Shown here: positions 22,198 through 34,706 of the stretch, piece after piece | Layout of the letters: every line of letters begins with the position of its first letter | Position numbering within the stretch: position 1 is the stretch's first letter | Source of the DNA: Elymus sibiricus | Taxonomy: Eukaryota > Streptophyta > Magnoliopsida > Poales > Poaceae | DNA length: 64,000 nucleotides | Direction of reading: 5' to 3' | NCBI GenBank assembly: GCA_039707655.1 | Contig: CM077674.1 | Coordinates: 235,019,904 to 235,083,903, forward strand | Made by a program: the position numbers and the translations under genes | The notes under the pieces: model-generated | Told to the model about the DNA's origin: nothing | The model's input: only the letters and a program-made list of their open reading frames with translations | Databases searched by the model: none

Positions 22198-22570
22198 GAT
22201 CGAATCATTTTTAGTTCAGAAGCTGGGGAAGTTGGGGTCGGCCGGCTTCGATATTTGCACGTACGAGAAGTTGGCGCTTCGGCCGAATCTGCTGCGAAAG
22301 AAACGCGTTTGGTTCAGCTTGTAGCTTTTTGCAGCAGAAGTCGGCTGCAAAAGCTCTACCAAACGCAGCCTTAGTGGAGAGGCACAACTAACTACAAGTT
22401 GCAACTGTAAAATCTTACCTGAAAAAGAGTTAAATTGGCAAGAAGCTGCACAGATTGATTGGAGGACACAAAAATGCCGAGTTAGGGGCAAAAATACCAT
22501 ATCAAGCAAATGGTCAGGTCTAGACACTCTGAACCGTCCATGTAGATGAAACGTTTTGTATTCCACATAT

Positions 22571-24117
22571 TGCTACTTTTGAGCTGTGTTGGGATTTTCC
22601 CCGAAGAGGAAGGGTGAAGCAATATAGTAGCGGATATTATTTTCCTCAGTGAGAACCAAGGTTATCGAACCAATAGGAGAACCACGCAAATTCTAAGTAG
22701 TACCTACACACAAGCGAGCAAATACTTGCACCCAAACGCGGGCAAGAGTGTTGTCAATCTCCTTGAACTCGTTACTTGCAAGGATTAAATCTGATAGTGA
22801 TGGAGATATAAATTAAAAAGTAAAATAATTGCAGCAAGGTATTTTTGGTTTTAGTAATATGATTAAATAGACCCGGGGGCCATAGTTTTCATTAGAGGCT
22901 TCTCTCTTGGAACAACACACGGTGGGTAAACAAATTACTGTTGGGCAATTGATAGAAAAGCGCATAGTTATGATGTTATTCATGACAATGATCATGTATA
23001 TAGGCATCACGTCCGTGACAAGTAGACCGAAACGATTATGCATCTACTACTATTACTCCACTTCGAGAGCGCTTCTATGCTTGCCTCTCTATGTATTAAG
23101 TTCATAACAAACAGAGTAATGCATGAAATATGATGACATGATGTAGACAGAATAATCTCAAGCAATATGAATAAACCCCGTCGTTTTATCCTTAATGGCA
23201 ACAATACAAATACGTGCCTCGCTACCCCTTCTGTCACGAGGTGAGGACACCGCAAGATTGAACCCATTACAAAGCACCTCTCCCACTGAAGATAAATCAA
23301 TCTAGTTGGCTAAACCAAACGGATAGATTGGAGAGAAATACAAAGCTATAATAATCATGCATAATAAAGTTCAGAAAAGACTCAATTACTTTCAATGAAT
23401 AATCTGATCATAAACCCACAATTCATCGGATCCCAACAAACACACCGCAAAAGAAGATTACATCGGATAGAACTCCATGGAGATCATGAAGAACTTTGTA
23501 TTGAAGATCGAAGAGAGAGAGAGAGAGAAAGCCATCTAGATACTAGCTATGAACCCGTAGGTCTGCGGTGAACTACTCACACATCATCGGAACGGCAGCA
23601 AGGTTGATGTAGAAGCCCTCCATGATCGATTCCCCCTTCGACAGAGTACCGGAAAAGGCCTCCATATGGGATCGCGGAAGAACAGAGGCTTGCGGCGGTG
23701 AAAAAATTGTATCGTCTGGCTCCCTAGGGGTATTGGAATATTTGAGAATTTATAGCGCTGAAATTAGGTCAGACGGAGCCACAAGGGGCCCACAAGGGGG
23801 CACGGGGCGCCTACCCCCCCAGGGCGCACCGTGCTGCCTTGCCGTCTCCTCATAGGTCTTCTGGTTCACCCCCGAAGCTTCTAGGGTCTCTTATGTCCAG
23901 AAAAAAAATCGTCAAAAAGTTTCATAGCGTTTGGACTCCGTTTGGTATGTATTTTCTGTAAAACCAAAAACAAGCAGAAAACAACAGCTGGCACTAGGCA
24001 CCGCGTTAATAGGTTAGTCCCCAAAAATGATATAAAATTGCATATAAAGTATCCAAGAATGATAATATAATAGCATGAAATAATCAAAAAATATAAATAC
24101 GTCGGAGACGTATCAAC
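22571..24117 (-). mobile_element. 3' LTR of a minus-strand Gypsy element
   Basis: Read on the minus strand it runs TGATACGTCTCC...GTAGCA, 1547 bp. Immediately outside at 24118 on the plus strand, ACATCCCCAAGATTAATTCC is the complement of a purine-rich polypurine tract (...CTTGGGGATGT), so this is the 3' LTR and the internal region lies to the right. It is the same family as the LTR end at 1-589. The other LTR of this element was not found in the window. Confidence 0.85.
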
Positions 24118-26401
24118 ATCCCCAAGATTAATTCCTGCTCGTCCTCGAGTAGGTAAATGATAAAAACATAATTTTTGATGTTGAATGCTACCTAGCATGT
24201 TTATCATGTAATCTCTCTTATGGTATAAATATTGAGAAACGATGAAGTAATTGATATCAACATAATAATATCCATGAATACAAGAACATAATCATTAAGT
24301 TTTCAAAATATACGATGCTCAACGAATATTATCCCTACTCATTGAATCATGTAAGCATGACATGACTCTGCCTTCACCACATAAATATAAATCATGAGCA
24401 CCCTGGTGTAAAATCAGGCAATTGTATCATACTTTTTAATGCGCTTCAGCATTTTCAACTCCACTCAATACATGAGCGTGAGACATGGACATTAGCACTA
24501 TAGGTGGAATAGAATGCGGTGGTAGAGACATATAGGAGAAGTCAAAAAGGAAGAAAGGCTCGCATCAACTCGGCGGATCAATAGGCAATGGAGAGGCCCA
24601 TCAATCGATATCAATGCGAGGAGTAGGGATTGTCATGCAACGGATGCACTAAGCGTTATAAGTGTAGGAAAGCTCAATGGAACCAAGTGGGTGTGCATCC
24701 AACTTGCTTGCTCATGAAGACCTCGGGCATTCCGAGGAAGCCCGTCATCGGAATATACAAGCCAAGTTCTATAATAAAAATTTCCACTAGTATATGAAAG
24801 TGATATCTCAGGAGACTCTCTATATGAAGAACATGGTGCTACTCTGAAGCACAAGTGGGGTAAAAGGATAGTAGCATTGCCCCTTCTCTCTTTTTCTCTC
24901 ATTTTTTTAGAACAATCTCATGGACTTCATCCCTCATCCTCATATTTTGGATAACTCATCAGTCTCCATCATTCTTTTCCTCACTGGGAGAAAGCTCTAA
25001 TAATGATGATCATCACACTTTTATTTACTTACAACTCGATAAACTGATATAAGATGACTCTATATGAATGCCTCTGGCAGTGTACCAGGATGTGCAATGA
25101 TCTAGGGTAACATGTATAACAATGATGAACGGTGGCTTTGCCACAAATATCATGCCAGCTCTATATGATCATGCAAAGCGATATGAGGATGAACACACAT
25201 GTCATATGATGGAACGGTGAAAGTTTCATGGCAATATATCTCGGAATGGCTATGGAAATGCCATGATAGGTAGGTGTGGTGGCTGTTTTGAGGAAGATAT
25301 AAGGAGGCTTATGTGTGATAGAGCGTATCATATCATGTGGTTTGGATGCACCAGCAAAGTTTGCACCGACTCTCGAGGTGAGAAAGGGCAATGCACGACA
25401 CCGAAGAGGCTAGCAAATTGCGGAAAGGTAAGAGTGCGTAATTGTCCATGAACTCACATTAGTCATAAAGAACTCATATACTTATTGTGAAAGTTTATTA
25501 GCCCTCGAAGCAAAGTACTACTCGCATGCCCCTAGGGAGGAGGTTGGTAGGAGTTAACCATCGCGCACCCCCGATTATGACAGCACTCAAGGATTTCAAT
25601 CGAAATGCTCAAACTTCCCCATCATGCCATGACGGACACTTAAATGAGTAGTGCATAATAAGCTTTAATATCAATATTTTTACTAACCAATGGTCATGTA
25701 CTAATACCCTTTCATATTACTACATCAATATAATTAAACCATACGCCTCATATTTAGTGATCTACATGAAAGTTTTTATTATACCACTCTTGTATACCTA
25801 TCATTTTCAGACTAGTCTTATAACTCGTGAATATTACCACTTCCTATTTAAGACTCTCAAAAAGATTTACGTGAAGAATGAGAGTGCAATAATTTCTATA
25901 AAATATATAACCACCACCGTGCTCTAACAAATATAAGTTAAGTACAAGAGCAACTGCATAGCTCAAAAGATATAAGTGAAGCTCACAGAGTATTCTAACA
26001 AATTAAGATGAATGTGTGTCTCTCTCAAAAAGGTGTCTCCAGCAAACAATGATTGTGGCAAACTAAAAAGCAAATAAAACCATGGCACAAGACGCTCCAA
26101 GTAAAACTCATATCATGTGACGAATAAAAATATAGCTCCAAGTAACATACCGATGAATTGTGGACGAAAGAGGGGATGTCATACGAGGCATCCCCAAGCT
26201 TAGACGCTTGGGTCTTCCTTGAATATTATCCTCGGGTGCCTTGGGCATCCCCAAGCTTAGGGTCTTGCCGCTCCTTATTCCTTCATCCATCGTGATCTCA
26301 GCCAAAACTTGAAAACTTCAGCACACAAAACTCAACAGAAACTTCGTGAGATCCGTTAGTGTAATAAATAAAATCATCCACTTAAGTACTGTTATAAACT
26401 C

Positions 26402-29211
26402 TGAAAGAACATGTGCTGCCCCCATGTTTGGTTTTGGTAATTGATGACAATCTCTATGGACTAATGGTTGCCTTGAGTTATATTTGAAGGGTTTGTCCAT
26501 AGGCATTGCTTGAAGACCATTTGTTGGTTTCAAGGTTATTAGAAGAAGAATATGTGTTGACCAAGGTGATATGCAAGGATTGATCCAATGATTGGTCATG
26601 TGAGTGTTGAGCCTATTGAAAGCATGTCTTGAAGAAGAAGATTCAAGACATCATCCTAATGAAGAGAGTTGGAAAGATTCAAGGTTGATCAAGACTACAT
26701 ATGAAGAGTGATTCAAGTTGATCAACACACAAAGCGTAGAAGATGTACCAAGCAAGATCGAGTGATCTCATGGTATGGTAAGCATTGTCCATTACGCTTT
26801 GTGTACTAACCCGTGTTCTATGCGAGAGTTCTATGTGGGGTTAGGTATGTTTCCATGGGCTTGCGTCAAGAGGAAGATCTCATTCAATCCATGGAGGATG
26901 ACATCAAGTGGTGATCGTCATCAAGATTGCGGTGTGCAAGTTCAAGTGGAGCATCACGAAGAGATCACATGCTTGAAGCTTGCCGTCCATTGTGGTGACA
27001 ATGGACTTGTGAAGATGTGCCGAAGAGTGGCTCACCCATAGTGGAGTATGGGGGAGCAATCTACTAGTCTTCATCGAGTCGGCGCAATCAAGAAAGGTGG
27101 TCCAACTTGAGGAGGTCAAGATCGTCATCATCTAGCTCAAGTGGACTGTGCGCAAGGCAAAGGTTTGCCCTTGATAGGTTTTCTATTTTACCGGTCTCAT
27201 AGTGGTAGTTGGGAGACCGGGTTATAGGATCGATAGCCGTACTATCAAGGGGGGCTCTCAAGTGAGTAGCTTTATCGTATCGTTCGTCGAGAGCTCAAAC
27301 CTTTGCATCCTTGCATCATCTTTCTTGGTTCTTGTTCGGTGTTTCTCTTGGTGAGTCTTTGAGCTTTTGGTCATCTTCATGACAAGCTCGAGGTCATCGA
27401 AAACGGAGTTCATCTATGCATCTTCTATGATGTTTTCGGTGTTGGAGTTTATGCCGGTTCTTCATTCATAGAGGTTTCTCATCTCTATATGTTAGGCATA
27501 TCTCCCCTGTCACTTCTTATTATAACCAACAAGCTTGAGTTTGCTCAATTCGGAGCTCATTTGCAGAAGTTATGGCAGTTCTGGTTTTATTTGTTTCCTC
27601 TGTTTTCTGTGGATTTTCTGTGGCATGCAAGCGGTAGTACCGCTGGTGCCCACGGTAGTACCGCTTATGCGGTAGTACCGCTGGGTACTTCCGTGGCACT
27701 GCCGCTTGGGGTTTCCCCGAGCGTGCAACTCTCTGTTGCCAGTTTGCCATTCACGGTAGTTGCACAGTAGTAGCACGGTAGTACCGCTCTGGCGGTACTA
27801 CCGCCCTTACTACCGCCGCCACTACCGCTTGCGGGGTTTTCCTCAGTGCACGCTTCTGTTTCCTTTTTCCCTTTAGCGGTAGTAGAGCGGTACTAGCACG
27901 GTAGTACCGCTTTGCACGGTACTGCCGCCCTGGCTGCCTCTACTACTGCTGCCTCTCCTGGACTAAACCCCCTAAGCGGTAGTACCGCCAGGGGCAGCGG
28001 TAGTACCGCTCCGGCGGCACTACCGTGGTACACTTAGTGTGTTTCAGGCCAGTGTTTGGTTGTACCGCCTAAGCGGTAGTACCGCTTGGCTGCGGGCAGA
28101 GGGCAGATAACGGTTGGATTTTTCCCCACCTATAAAAGGGGGTCTTCTTCCCCATTGGACCTAAATCCTTAGAGCTCGTGTTTGCCCCCCATTGTTGACC
28201 TTCTTGAGCTTGCCTAACTCTCAATCCCTCCAATGATTCTTGCTAGTTCTTGAGGGAAAAGAGAGAGGAGATCTAGATCCATCTTTCCACCAATCACTTT
28301 CTCCTCTATGTGAGGGAAACCTTGTGGATCTAGATCTTGGAGTTCTTGGTGTTCTCCTTGTTCTTCCTCTCACTTTCCTCCATAGCTTTTGTTGCTTTGG
28401 TGGGATTTGAGAGAGAGGGACTTGAGCACTTGGTGTGTTCTTGCCATTGCATTAGTTGCATCGGTTTGAGTTCTCCACGGTGATTCGTGGTGGTGAAAAA
28501 GTTGAGAAGCTTATTACTCTTGGGTGTTTGAGCATCCTAGAGCTTGTTACTCTTGGGTACTTGGTACCCTTGAGCTTGTTCCTCTTGGGTGCTTGGGCGC
28601 CCTAGACGGTTGGTGGTGCCTCGGAGCTCAATCATTGTGGTGTAAAGCTCCGGGCAAGCGTCGGGGTCTCCAATTAGGTTGTGGAGATCGCCCCGAGCAA
28701 TTTGACGGGTATCGGTGACCGCCCCCAAGGGTTGCCAAAGTGTACGGGTTCGGTGACCGCCCTCAAGGGTTGCCATTTGTACGGGTTCGGTGACCGCCCT
28801 CAAGGGTCCCTTAGTGGAATCACGGCACCTTGCATTGTGCGAGGGCGTGAGGAGAATACGGTGGCCCTAGTGGCATTGTTGGGGAGCATTGTGCCTCCAC
28901 ACCGCTCTAACGGAGATTAGCATCCGCAAGGGTGTGAACTTCGGGATACATCGTCGTCTCCGCATGCCTCGGTTATCTCTTACCCGAGCCCTTTACTTAT
29001 GCACTTTACTTTGTGATAGCCATATTGTTCCTTAGTTGTTTATCTTGCTTAGCATAAGTTGTTGGTGCACATAGGTGAGCCTAGTCGATTTAGGTTTTGT
29101 GCTTGACAAATTAAACGCTAGTTTTATTCCGCATTTGTTCAAGCCTAAACCATAATTATTTTAAAGCGCCTATTCACCCCCCCCCCTCTAGGCGACATCC
29201 ACGATCTTTCA
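26402..29211 (+). mobile_element. solo LTR, 2.81 kb, with perfect target duplication
   Basis: Starts TGAAAGAACATG, ends GATCTTTCA, and is flanked by AACTC on both sides (26397-26401, 29212-29216). The ends TGAAAG/CTTTCA are themselves inverted. No internal region is present, so it is a solo LTR. The family was not identified. It contains the GGTAGTACCGC array below and GACCGCCCTCAAGGGTTGCCA-type duplications (28718-28810). Confidence 0.92.
27627..28090. repeat. array of GGTAGTACCGC short palindromes
   Basis: More than fifteen copies of GCGGTAGTACCGC or close variants, irregularly spaced. Each copy is a near-perfect palindrome. Part of the solo LTR. Confidence 0.9.
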
Positions 29212-30153
29212 AACTCATTAATAATTGTTCTTTCATAATACCTACTATATTCTAACTTCTCCATGACTTATACCCCCCGATATAATCCATAGTTTCATTA
29301 AAACAAGCACACTATGCAATAAAAAAGAATCTGTCTAAAATAGAACAGTACGCAATGACAGAATATTTATCCATACTTCTGTAACTCCAAAAATTCTGAA
29401 CAATGAGGACAACGTAAAAAATGTATACCCCAATACAGTGTAAAATTTTCAGATTTTTCTGATGTTCCAGTAATAAATGTAAAATCAAATACTGGGCGCA
29501 AACTAATGTTATTCATGGTAATTAGTGCCTATGTTTCTGCTGACATAACTCAAAAGATTTCATTCATTTAAATAGGCGAGGACCAAACTGGATAGTCAAG
29601 ACGAGCAAAGCTTGGTTGCGCTTTTCAAGCACGCTTTGAGAAAGTATCGTTGCTACCTGAGGCAAGCACACTTCGATGGCAAGCCTCTAAACGAAATTTC
29701 TGTAAAGTCTCTGGTGCTTCATTTACTAGACAGTGACTGGAATAAGCTTGTTACACACTGGTCTCGTCTGCAGCGTAAGATACTGTCTATGATATCACAT
29801 CACAATTTGAACTACATTTCTGCATGTGCCTTACCGTCTCACTTGTATGAAAACTGTTTGCAGGAGAATATCCATTCACAAGGGGCCACAGGATCTCGCA
29901 ACTATATTGCACACTACATTGCTCTTGTGAGTACCTCTTACCCTGTATCACCATACTTACTTTCATAGCTGGTTGATTATGTAGCATCACTGCACATGTT
30001 AGCCTCCTTATCCTCCATTTGGTGGACATTATAAGATCCGTATTGACTCTTACATAAATTTAGAATCAACCCAATGCTTCTGAAGAAGTTTAGCTCTGCA
30101 GTCCTCTTGTAAGGACCGAACATCTTGTATCACTGTACTTACATTAACAGCTA

Positions 30154-30232
30154 CTCCATCCGTCCCATAATATAAGAGCGTTTTCTACACTACACTAGTG
30201 TACAAAACACTTATATTATGGGACGGAGTGAG
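30154..30232. mobile_element. Stowaway-type MITE, 79 bp
   Basis: CTCCATCCGTCCCATAATAT at the left and its inverted partner ATATTATGGGACGGAGTGAG at the right, with TA on both sides (30152-30153, 30233-30234). Confidence 0.93.
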
Positions 30233-30794
30233 TAGTTCATTGTGTTGCATTACTTTGCATCTTGTCTCCCTCGCCCACCATTTCCTAATAATTATCAGAT
30301 CTATACTTAATCTTACCAAAAAGTTGAATACACAGACAATGCCAGTGCAGAAATGTAACCCATTGCTCTTGTCAGTACATTTTGTCCTGTAACGCTGTAC
30401 TTACATGGATAGGTAGTTGATTATGTAGCATCACTGTGCATCTTATCTTCATTATCCTCTATCCCTTCTAGTATTATCATATCAATAATTACTCTTTACA
30501 AAATATAGAGTACAAGCAATGCTTATGAAGAAGTTTCTGTGCTGAAATTCTTGAGTTATCCCTCCCTTGACATGGAGAAGGGCATTATAGAGCCGGTGTT
30601 AACTGTTAATGTAAGTCTGTCCTTCTAAAGCCTTTCTCCTCAACTACTATTTAATTTGCTCATACTCCCTATCGTCAACTGTTGTTTAGTTTGTTGTTTC
30701 TATCAAAATGCATGTTCGCAACAACTGCAAGTTTCAAGTTTTAGTCGTGAAGCCAAATTCCTTATTCATACCATGCACATTATTCAATATAGAT

Positions 30795-31030
30795 CCATTG
30801 ATTTTCTTTAGCCCTGCATGTATGCTTGTGTTGTTGATCTGTAATCCAGTGTGTGGTGAAGCTGCCCACATTTGCACCTTGTCATTTCCTGCTTTGTCTT
30901 AACTGATCTGGCTGATGATATGAACATGGCATGCACGTTAACGAAAAGAGATACAATGATTTTCTTTTGCCCTGCATCTATGCTTGTGTTGTTGATCTGT
31001 AATCCAGTAGTGTGGTGTAGCTCCCCGCAT
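30795..31030 (+). repeat. direct duplication of about 75 bp in an intron
   Basis: The segment at about 30797-30868 (with GCTTGTGTTGTTGATCTGTA) recurs at about 30957-31028 with few differences. Confidence 0.85.
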
Positions 31031-31849
31031 TATGAACAATGCCAAATTATGCTCTTGACATTTTGAATCGTCTCTTTATTTTGTAATATGAAACTGGATG
31101 GAATTGACAGCGCAGTTACCATCTTTGTTTATATACGTGCAAAACCTGTCATCTGTCTTGTTGTTTCAGGGTGATATGCCTGATGGCACGCACAAGTCTG
31201 CTGAAGACTCTGAGACAAACCCAACGTATATTGCAGCAAAGAAGGCAAAACATCTTGAAGATAGTGAGACAACCCCAAAGTCATGTCTTGATGCAGTGTT
31301 CAAGTTACTCGAGACTAACAGTCACACAAGCTCACATAAGTCGCTGCCTGAATCAGTTCGACTTCTTTAGTCTCAACTGCAAGCAGAAAGGCTTAGTGCA
31401 ACTAAACTTCGACTTGAAGTCCAATCTCTAAGGAAGATCGCAGAGAACTCCAATGAGAACCTCATTGCTAAACAGCTAGAGCTGGAAGATATGACCGACA
31501 TGCTAGGCCGTTCTCACTGCCTTGCTCAGCTGCTTGCGCGGCAGCTCCCGCGCAAGGCTAATGTTTCTTGAACTATGTTCAAGTGGTCTTGGTTCAGTAT
31601 TATTTTGTTGCGCTGCAATGGCAAGGCCTTTGATGCCCAGGTTTTGTAATCTGCTTCTTGGTTGCGCTTTATGACCACTGGTGGCGAACTTTGATGCCCA
31701 GTGGATGTAATATGCCCTAATTCCTTTATTGTATAGTGTAGGTTTATTCTAAGTTACTATGTCGTAATTTCTTTATTGTATAGTGTAGGTTTGTTCTTAA
31801 TTCGTAGTTATCGTATATGTCATCATTCGCTATCAGAAAAAAGGGTGAA

Positions 31850-32720
31850 AATCTGATTCAAGCGAACGGGCCGAAACATGCGCCTCTAACGGGCATGCAT
31901 TTCAGTGGGCCATTAATGGGTTCCACGCAACAGGCTTTACTCCAGCCTGCGCGGCCCTGCCGTATGGGCCCTTCATGGACACGGTATGCCTAGGCCCATA
32001 ACTCACATGGGCCTCTAGTGGGCCCAAACTTTAGTTGGGCCCATGTAGCTTCGGGCCATTAACAGGCTGAATATTCTGCTAGCCTGTTATGGCCCAGAAG
32101 ACAGCATGGGCCTTTAGCAGGCCGAAAAGCTTGTTGGGCCTCAATTTTCATGAGTCGACCACGGGCCTTTAGCAGGCTAAAATATACCTCGGACCATTAT
32201 TGGCCCAGTTACATGACGGGCGGTTACCAGGCCGAAACATATCTCGGGCCTTGGTTGGCCCAATCATATCATGGGCCTTTAGTAGGCCGAAAGCTTAGTA
32301 GAGGACCAACGGGCCGAATTGTACCACAGGCCTTTAACAGGCCCAAAGTCAGGTTGGGCTGGAATTTTGCCACCGAGATCACGGGCCGTTAAGGGTCCGA
32401 ATGTCGCGTCGGACCATATATGGCCCATGTGCAGCACGTGCCATTAACATGCCGAAAGGCACACCGGGCTGAAATGGGCCCATTTCTACATCGGGCCTTT
32501 AACAGGCCGAAAACTCACTGGGCCGTAATGGGGCCCAAAGACTAAGCGAACAATTAACAGGCCCGATCTGGCGGTGGGCCATAAATGGGCCATGTTTAAG
32601 CAGGCCGCTAGTGGGCCGGCCCACTAGTACCTGAGTAAATCTTATGGGCCTTTGACTGGGCTGGCCTTTTAAACCTAAATGGGCCACTGTTGGGCCGTGC
32701 CACGTGTAACATTTCCATAG
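31850..32720. repeat. GGGCC..TTAACAGGCCGAAA sub-terminal repeat array
   Basis: About twenty degenerate units of 35-45 bp built from GGGCC, TT(A/T)ACAGGCC and GAAA words, ending near 32720. This is a typical sub-terminal region of a CACTA element. The two strands look alike because GGCC is palindromic. Confidence 0.8.
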
Positions 32721-33104
32721 GCCCGTCTCGTCCATTGGAGGAATGACATCTGTCGCGACGCCGAGCTGACACGTGGTTCCTTCGGCCAATGAGAATTTAA
32801 CACGTGGAAAATCCTCATTGGTCAGGGCTGTTAACGGGTTATCGGATCCAAAACCGGACCCGATAGCTTAACGGCGACCCGTTACGGTGGAAGCCACATG
32901 TGGGTCACACTTGATGAAAACACTTCCATGACGCGACATTTATCGTCATGGAAGTGGACACTTCCGTGATGATAATTTCAGTATTGTCATGGAACACTTC
33001 TACGACAGCACAGGTATGACTAGCTTGATTCTGTCATAAAATCGTCACGGATGTACATGCATGACAGAAAACGTGACCTACTGTGACAAAGACGTATCAT
33101 CACT

Positions 33105-33124
33105 GAAGTGTTTTTTTTGTAGTG
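33105..33124 (-). repeat. right terminal inverted repeat of the second CACTA element
   Basis: GAAGTGTTTTTTTTGTAGTG; the complement starts CACTACAAAAAAAACAC. The left partner was not found. Confidence 0.85.
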
Positions 33125-33129
33125 ATATA

Positions 33130-34706
33130 TTATTAACTCAAAAGTGATAGTCCACACCGATCACCGTGCTTTACGCTACCTCCTTGCAAAGAAGGACGCT
33201 AAACCCCGGTTGATTAGGTGGATATTACTACTTCAAGAATTTGATTTGCAGATAGTAGACCGCAAAGGGGAGGACAACCCAGTAGCAGACCACCTATCAC
33301 GCATGGAAAGAATACCTTATGATCCAGTGCCTTTAAATGAATCCTTTCCAGGTGAGAGTCTGGCTATGATTAAAAAGATAGAACCTTGGTTTGCAGATTA
33401 TGCTAACTTTCTTGTAGGAAAGTACATGCCGCCCGACATGAGTTATCATCAAAGGAAAAAGTTCTTCAGTGATCTGAAGTATTATTTCTGGGATGACCCA
33501 TTTCTCTATCGGCATGGACCAGATGACATGATAAGGCGATGTGTCACATAACATGAAATGAATGCTATACTGGAAGGGTGCCATAGTAGCCCTTATGCAG
33601 GACACCATGCTGGAGATAGGACTGCCGCCAAGGTGCTTCAATCAAGATTTTACTGGCCTACGCTCTTCAGAGATGCTCACAGGTTTGTTAAAAATTGTGA
33701 CGCGTGTCAACGCACAGGTAACATTGGAAGGAGACAAGAAATGCCTATGAACTATAGTCTAGTTTGTGAACCTTTTGATGTTTGGCGATTGGACTATTTA
33801 GGACCTTTTCCTGTCTCAGATGGGTACACTCATATTCTTGTGGATGTAGATTATGTTACAAAGTGGGTTGAAGCTCTGCCAACCAAGCATGCAGATGCGG
33901 CTACTTCGTTGAAAATGATAAAGGACATCATACTGCCCAGGTTTGGAGTTCCTAAAATTCTTATCACTGACGGTGGATCTCATTTTATACAGGGAATATT
34001 CGGAAGAGTACTTCGTAAGTACGGGGTGACTCACCGAATAGCTTCACCATATCATCCACAAACTAGTGGGCAGGTGGAGCTCTCTAACAGGGAAATAAAG
34101 ACAATACTGCAAAAGACGGTGCAGAAGTCCAGGAAAGATTGGGCAGCAAAGCTGAATGAAACACTCTAGGCTTACCACACCGCTTACAAGAATCCCATGG
34201 GGATGTCACCATACAAAATGGTGTACGGTAAGGCTTGTCATCTACCCTTAGAATTAGAGCATAAAGCTTTCTGGGCAATCAAAAATATAAATCTTAATCT
34301 TAAAGAAGCTGGAGAAAAGAGATTGTTGGATATTCATGCTCTAGGTGAACTTCGCAACAGTGCTTACGAGAGTGCCAGGTTGTTCAAAGAAAAGGTTAAA
34401 ATGCGGCATGATCGTAAGATACTGAAACGAACTTTCACTGCGGGGGACAAGGTCCTCCTATTTAACTCTCGTCTCAAGTTGTTTCCATGGAAGCTTAGGT
34501 CTCGCTGGGAAGGGCCCTATGAGATAGAAGAGGTGTACAATTCCGGAGCTGTTCGTCTTAAAGGAGGGAAGAATGGTCCCTGGATCATGAATGGACAACG
34601 CTTAAAGATATACCTTGCGGATGAACAAGAAGAGCGGAATATAGAAGAGGTAAGTTTCCTTACGATCGAGCAAGCCGAAGCTCTCCGTAAGGAACAACGA
34701 GTATAG
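33130..34706 (+). pseudogene. Gypsy (Athila-like) pol fragment: RNase H and integrase
   Basis: The frame opens in the RNase H region ([34 protein letters not shown]) and continues into integrase. An HHCC zinc-binding part (SPYAGHHAG...CDACQRTGN) is followed by a catalytic core with DYLGPF (first D), ITDGGSHF (second D) and GQVELSNRE (E), then a C-terminal part with [20 protein letters not shown]. Two in-frame stops break it: TAA at 33549-33551 between RNase H and integrase, and TAG at 34168-34170 where relatives have a codon for W. The frame ends at 34704-34706. It would have integrated the element's cDNA; now inactive. Confidence 0.92.

Larger units (their letters stand above)
19538..22370. 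mobile_element. PIF/Harbinger-like element, 2.83 kb
   Basis: Left end GGCTGTGTTTGGTTGAGCT and right end (reverse complement GGCTGCGTTTGGTAGAGCT) match at 17 of 19 positions. The target duplication is TTA (19535-19537, 22371-22373), as usual for this superfamily. A LINE fragment (21319-22197) is inserted in it, so the element proper is about 1.95 kb. No transposase or Myb-like frame is recognisable, so it looks non-autonomous. A GC-rich stretch with (GGC)n near 21190-21210 may be a leader of the parent element on the minus strand. Confidence 0.82.
24118..29575 (-). mobile_element. 3' non-coding internal region of the Gypsy element, interrupted by a solo LTR
   Basis: 24118-26401 and 29212-29575 are AT-rich with no protein similarity. 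A duplicated phrase GCATCCCCAAGCTTAG (about 26189 and 26247) and the sequence next to the polypurine tract fit the long untranslated region that Athila-like Gypsy elements carry between pol and the 3' LTR. The pol and gag parts are missing; the sequence stops near 29575, where a CACTA-derived region starts. Confidence 0.6.
29576..31571 (+). pseudogene. decayed Transposase_24-like gene of a CACTA element
   Basis: Segments with splice-like borders: 29576-29774 or 29926 (ALFKHALRKYRCYLRQAHF, KPLNEI, HWSRL, then TGSRNYIAHYIAL), 30509-30610 (NAYEEVSVLKFLSYPSLDM) and 31170-31571 (C-terminal part, coiled-coil-like LQAERLSATKLRLEVQSL). The W..L / TGSR.YIAH pattern resembles the plant Transposase_24 (Ptta/En-Spm) family found beside TNP2 in CACTA elements. 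An in-frame TAG interrupts the last segment at 31368-31370. Between 29775 and 29863 the sequence looks intronic, yet the frame is kept only without splicing. The intron after 29926 is internally duplicated. I treat the gene as dead; a host-domesticated copy cannot be excluded. Confidence 0.6.
29576..33124 (+). mobile_element. right-hand part of a second CACTA element
   Basis: Ends at 33124 in GAAGTGTTTTTTTTGTAGTG, whose complement CACTACAAAAAAAACACTTC is a typical CACTA terminus. Upstream are sub-terminal repeats and the decayed Transposase_24-like gene. The left terminus is absent; the element borders the Gypsy remnant at about 29575, so it was truncated. The right flank (ATA...) is the reverse transcriptase/RNase H region of the Athila-like element, into which it inserted. 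Confidence 0.75.
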
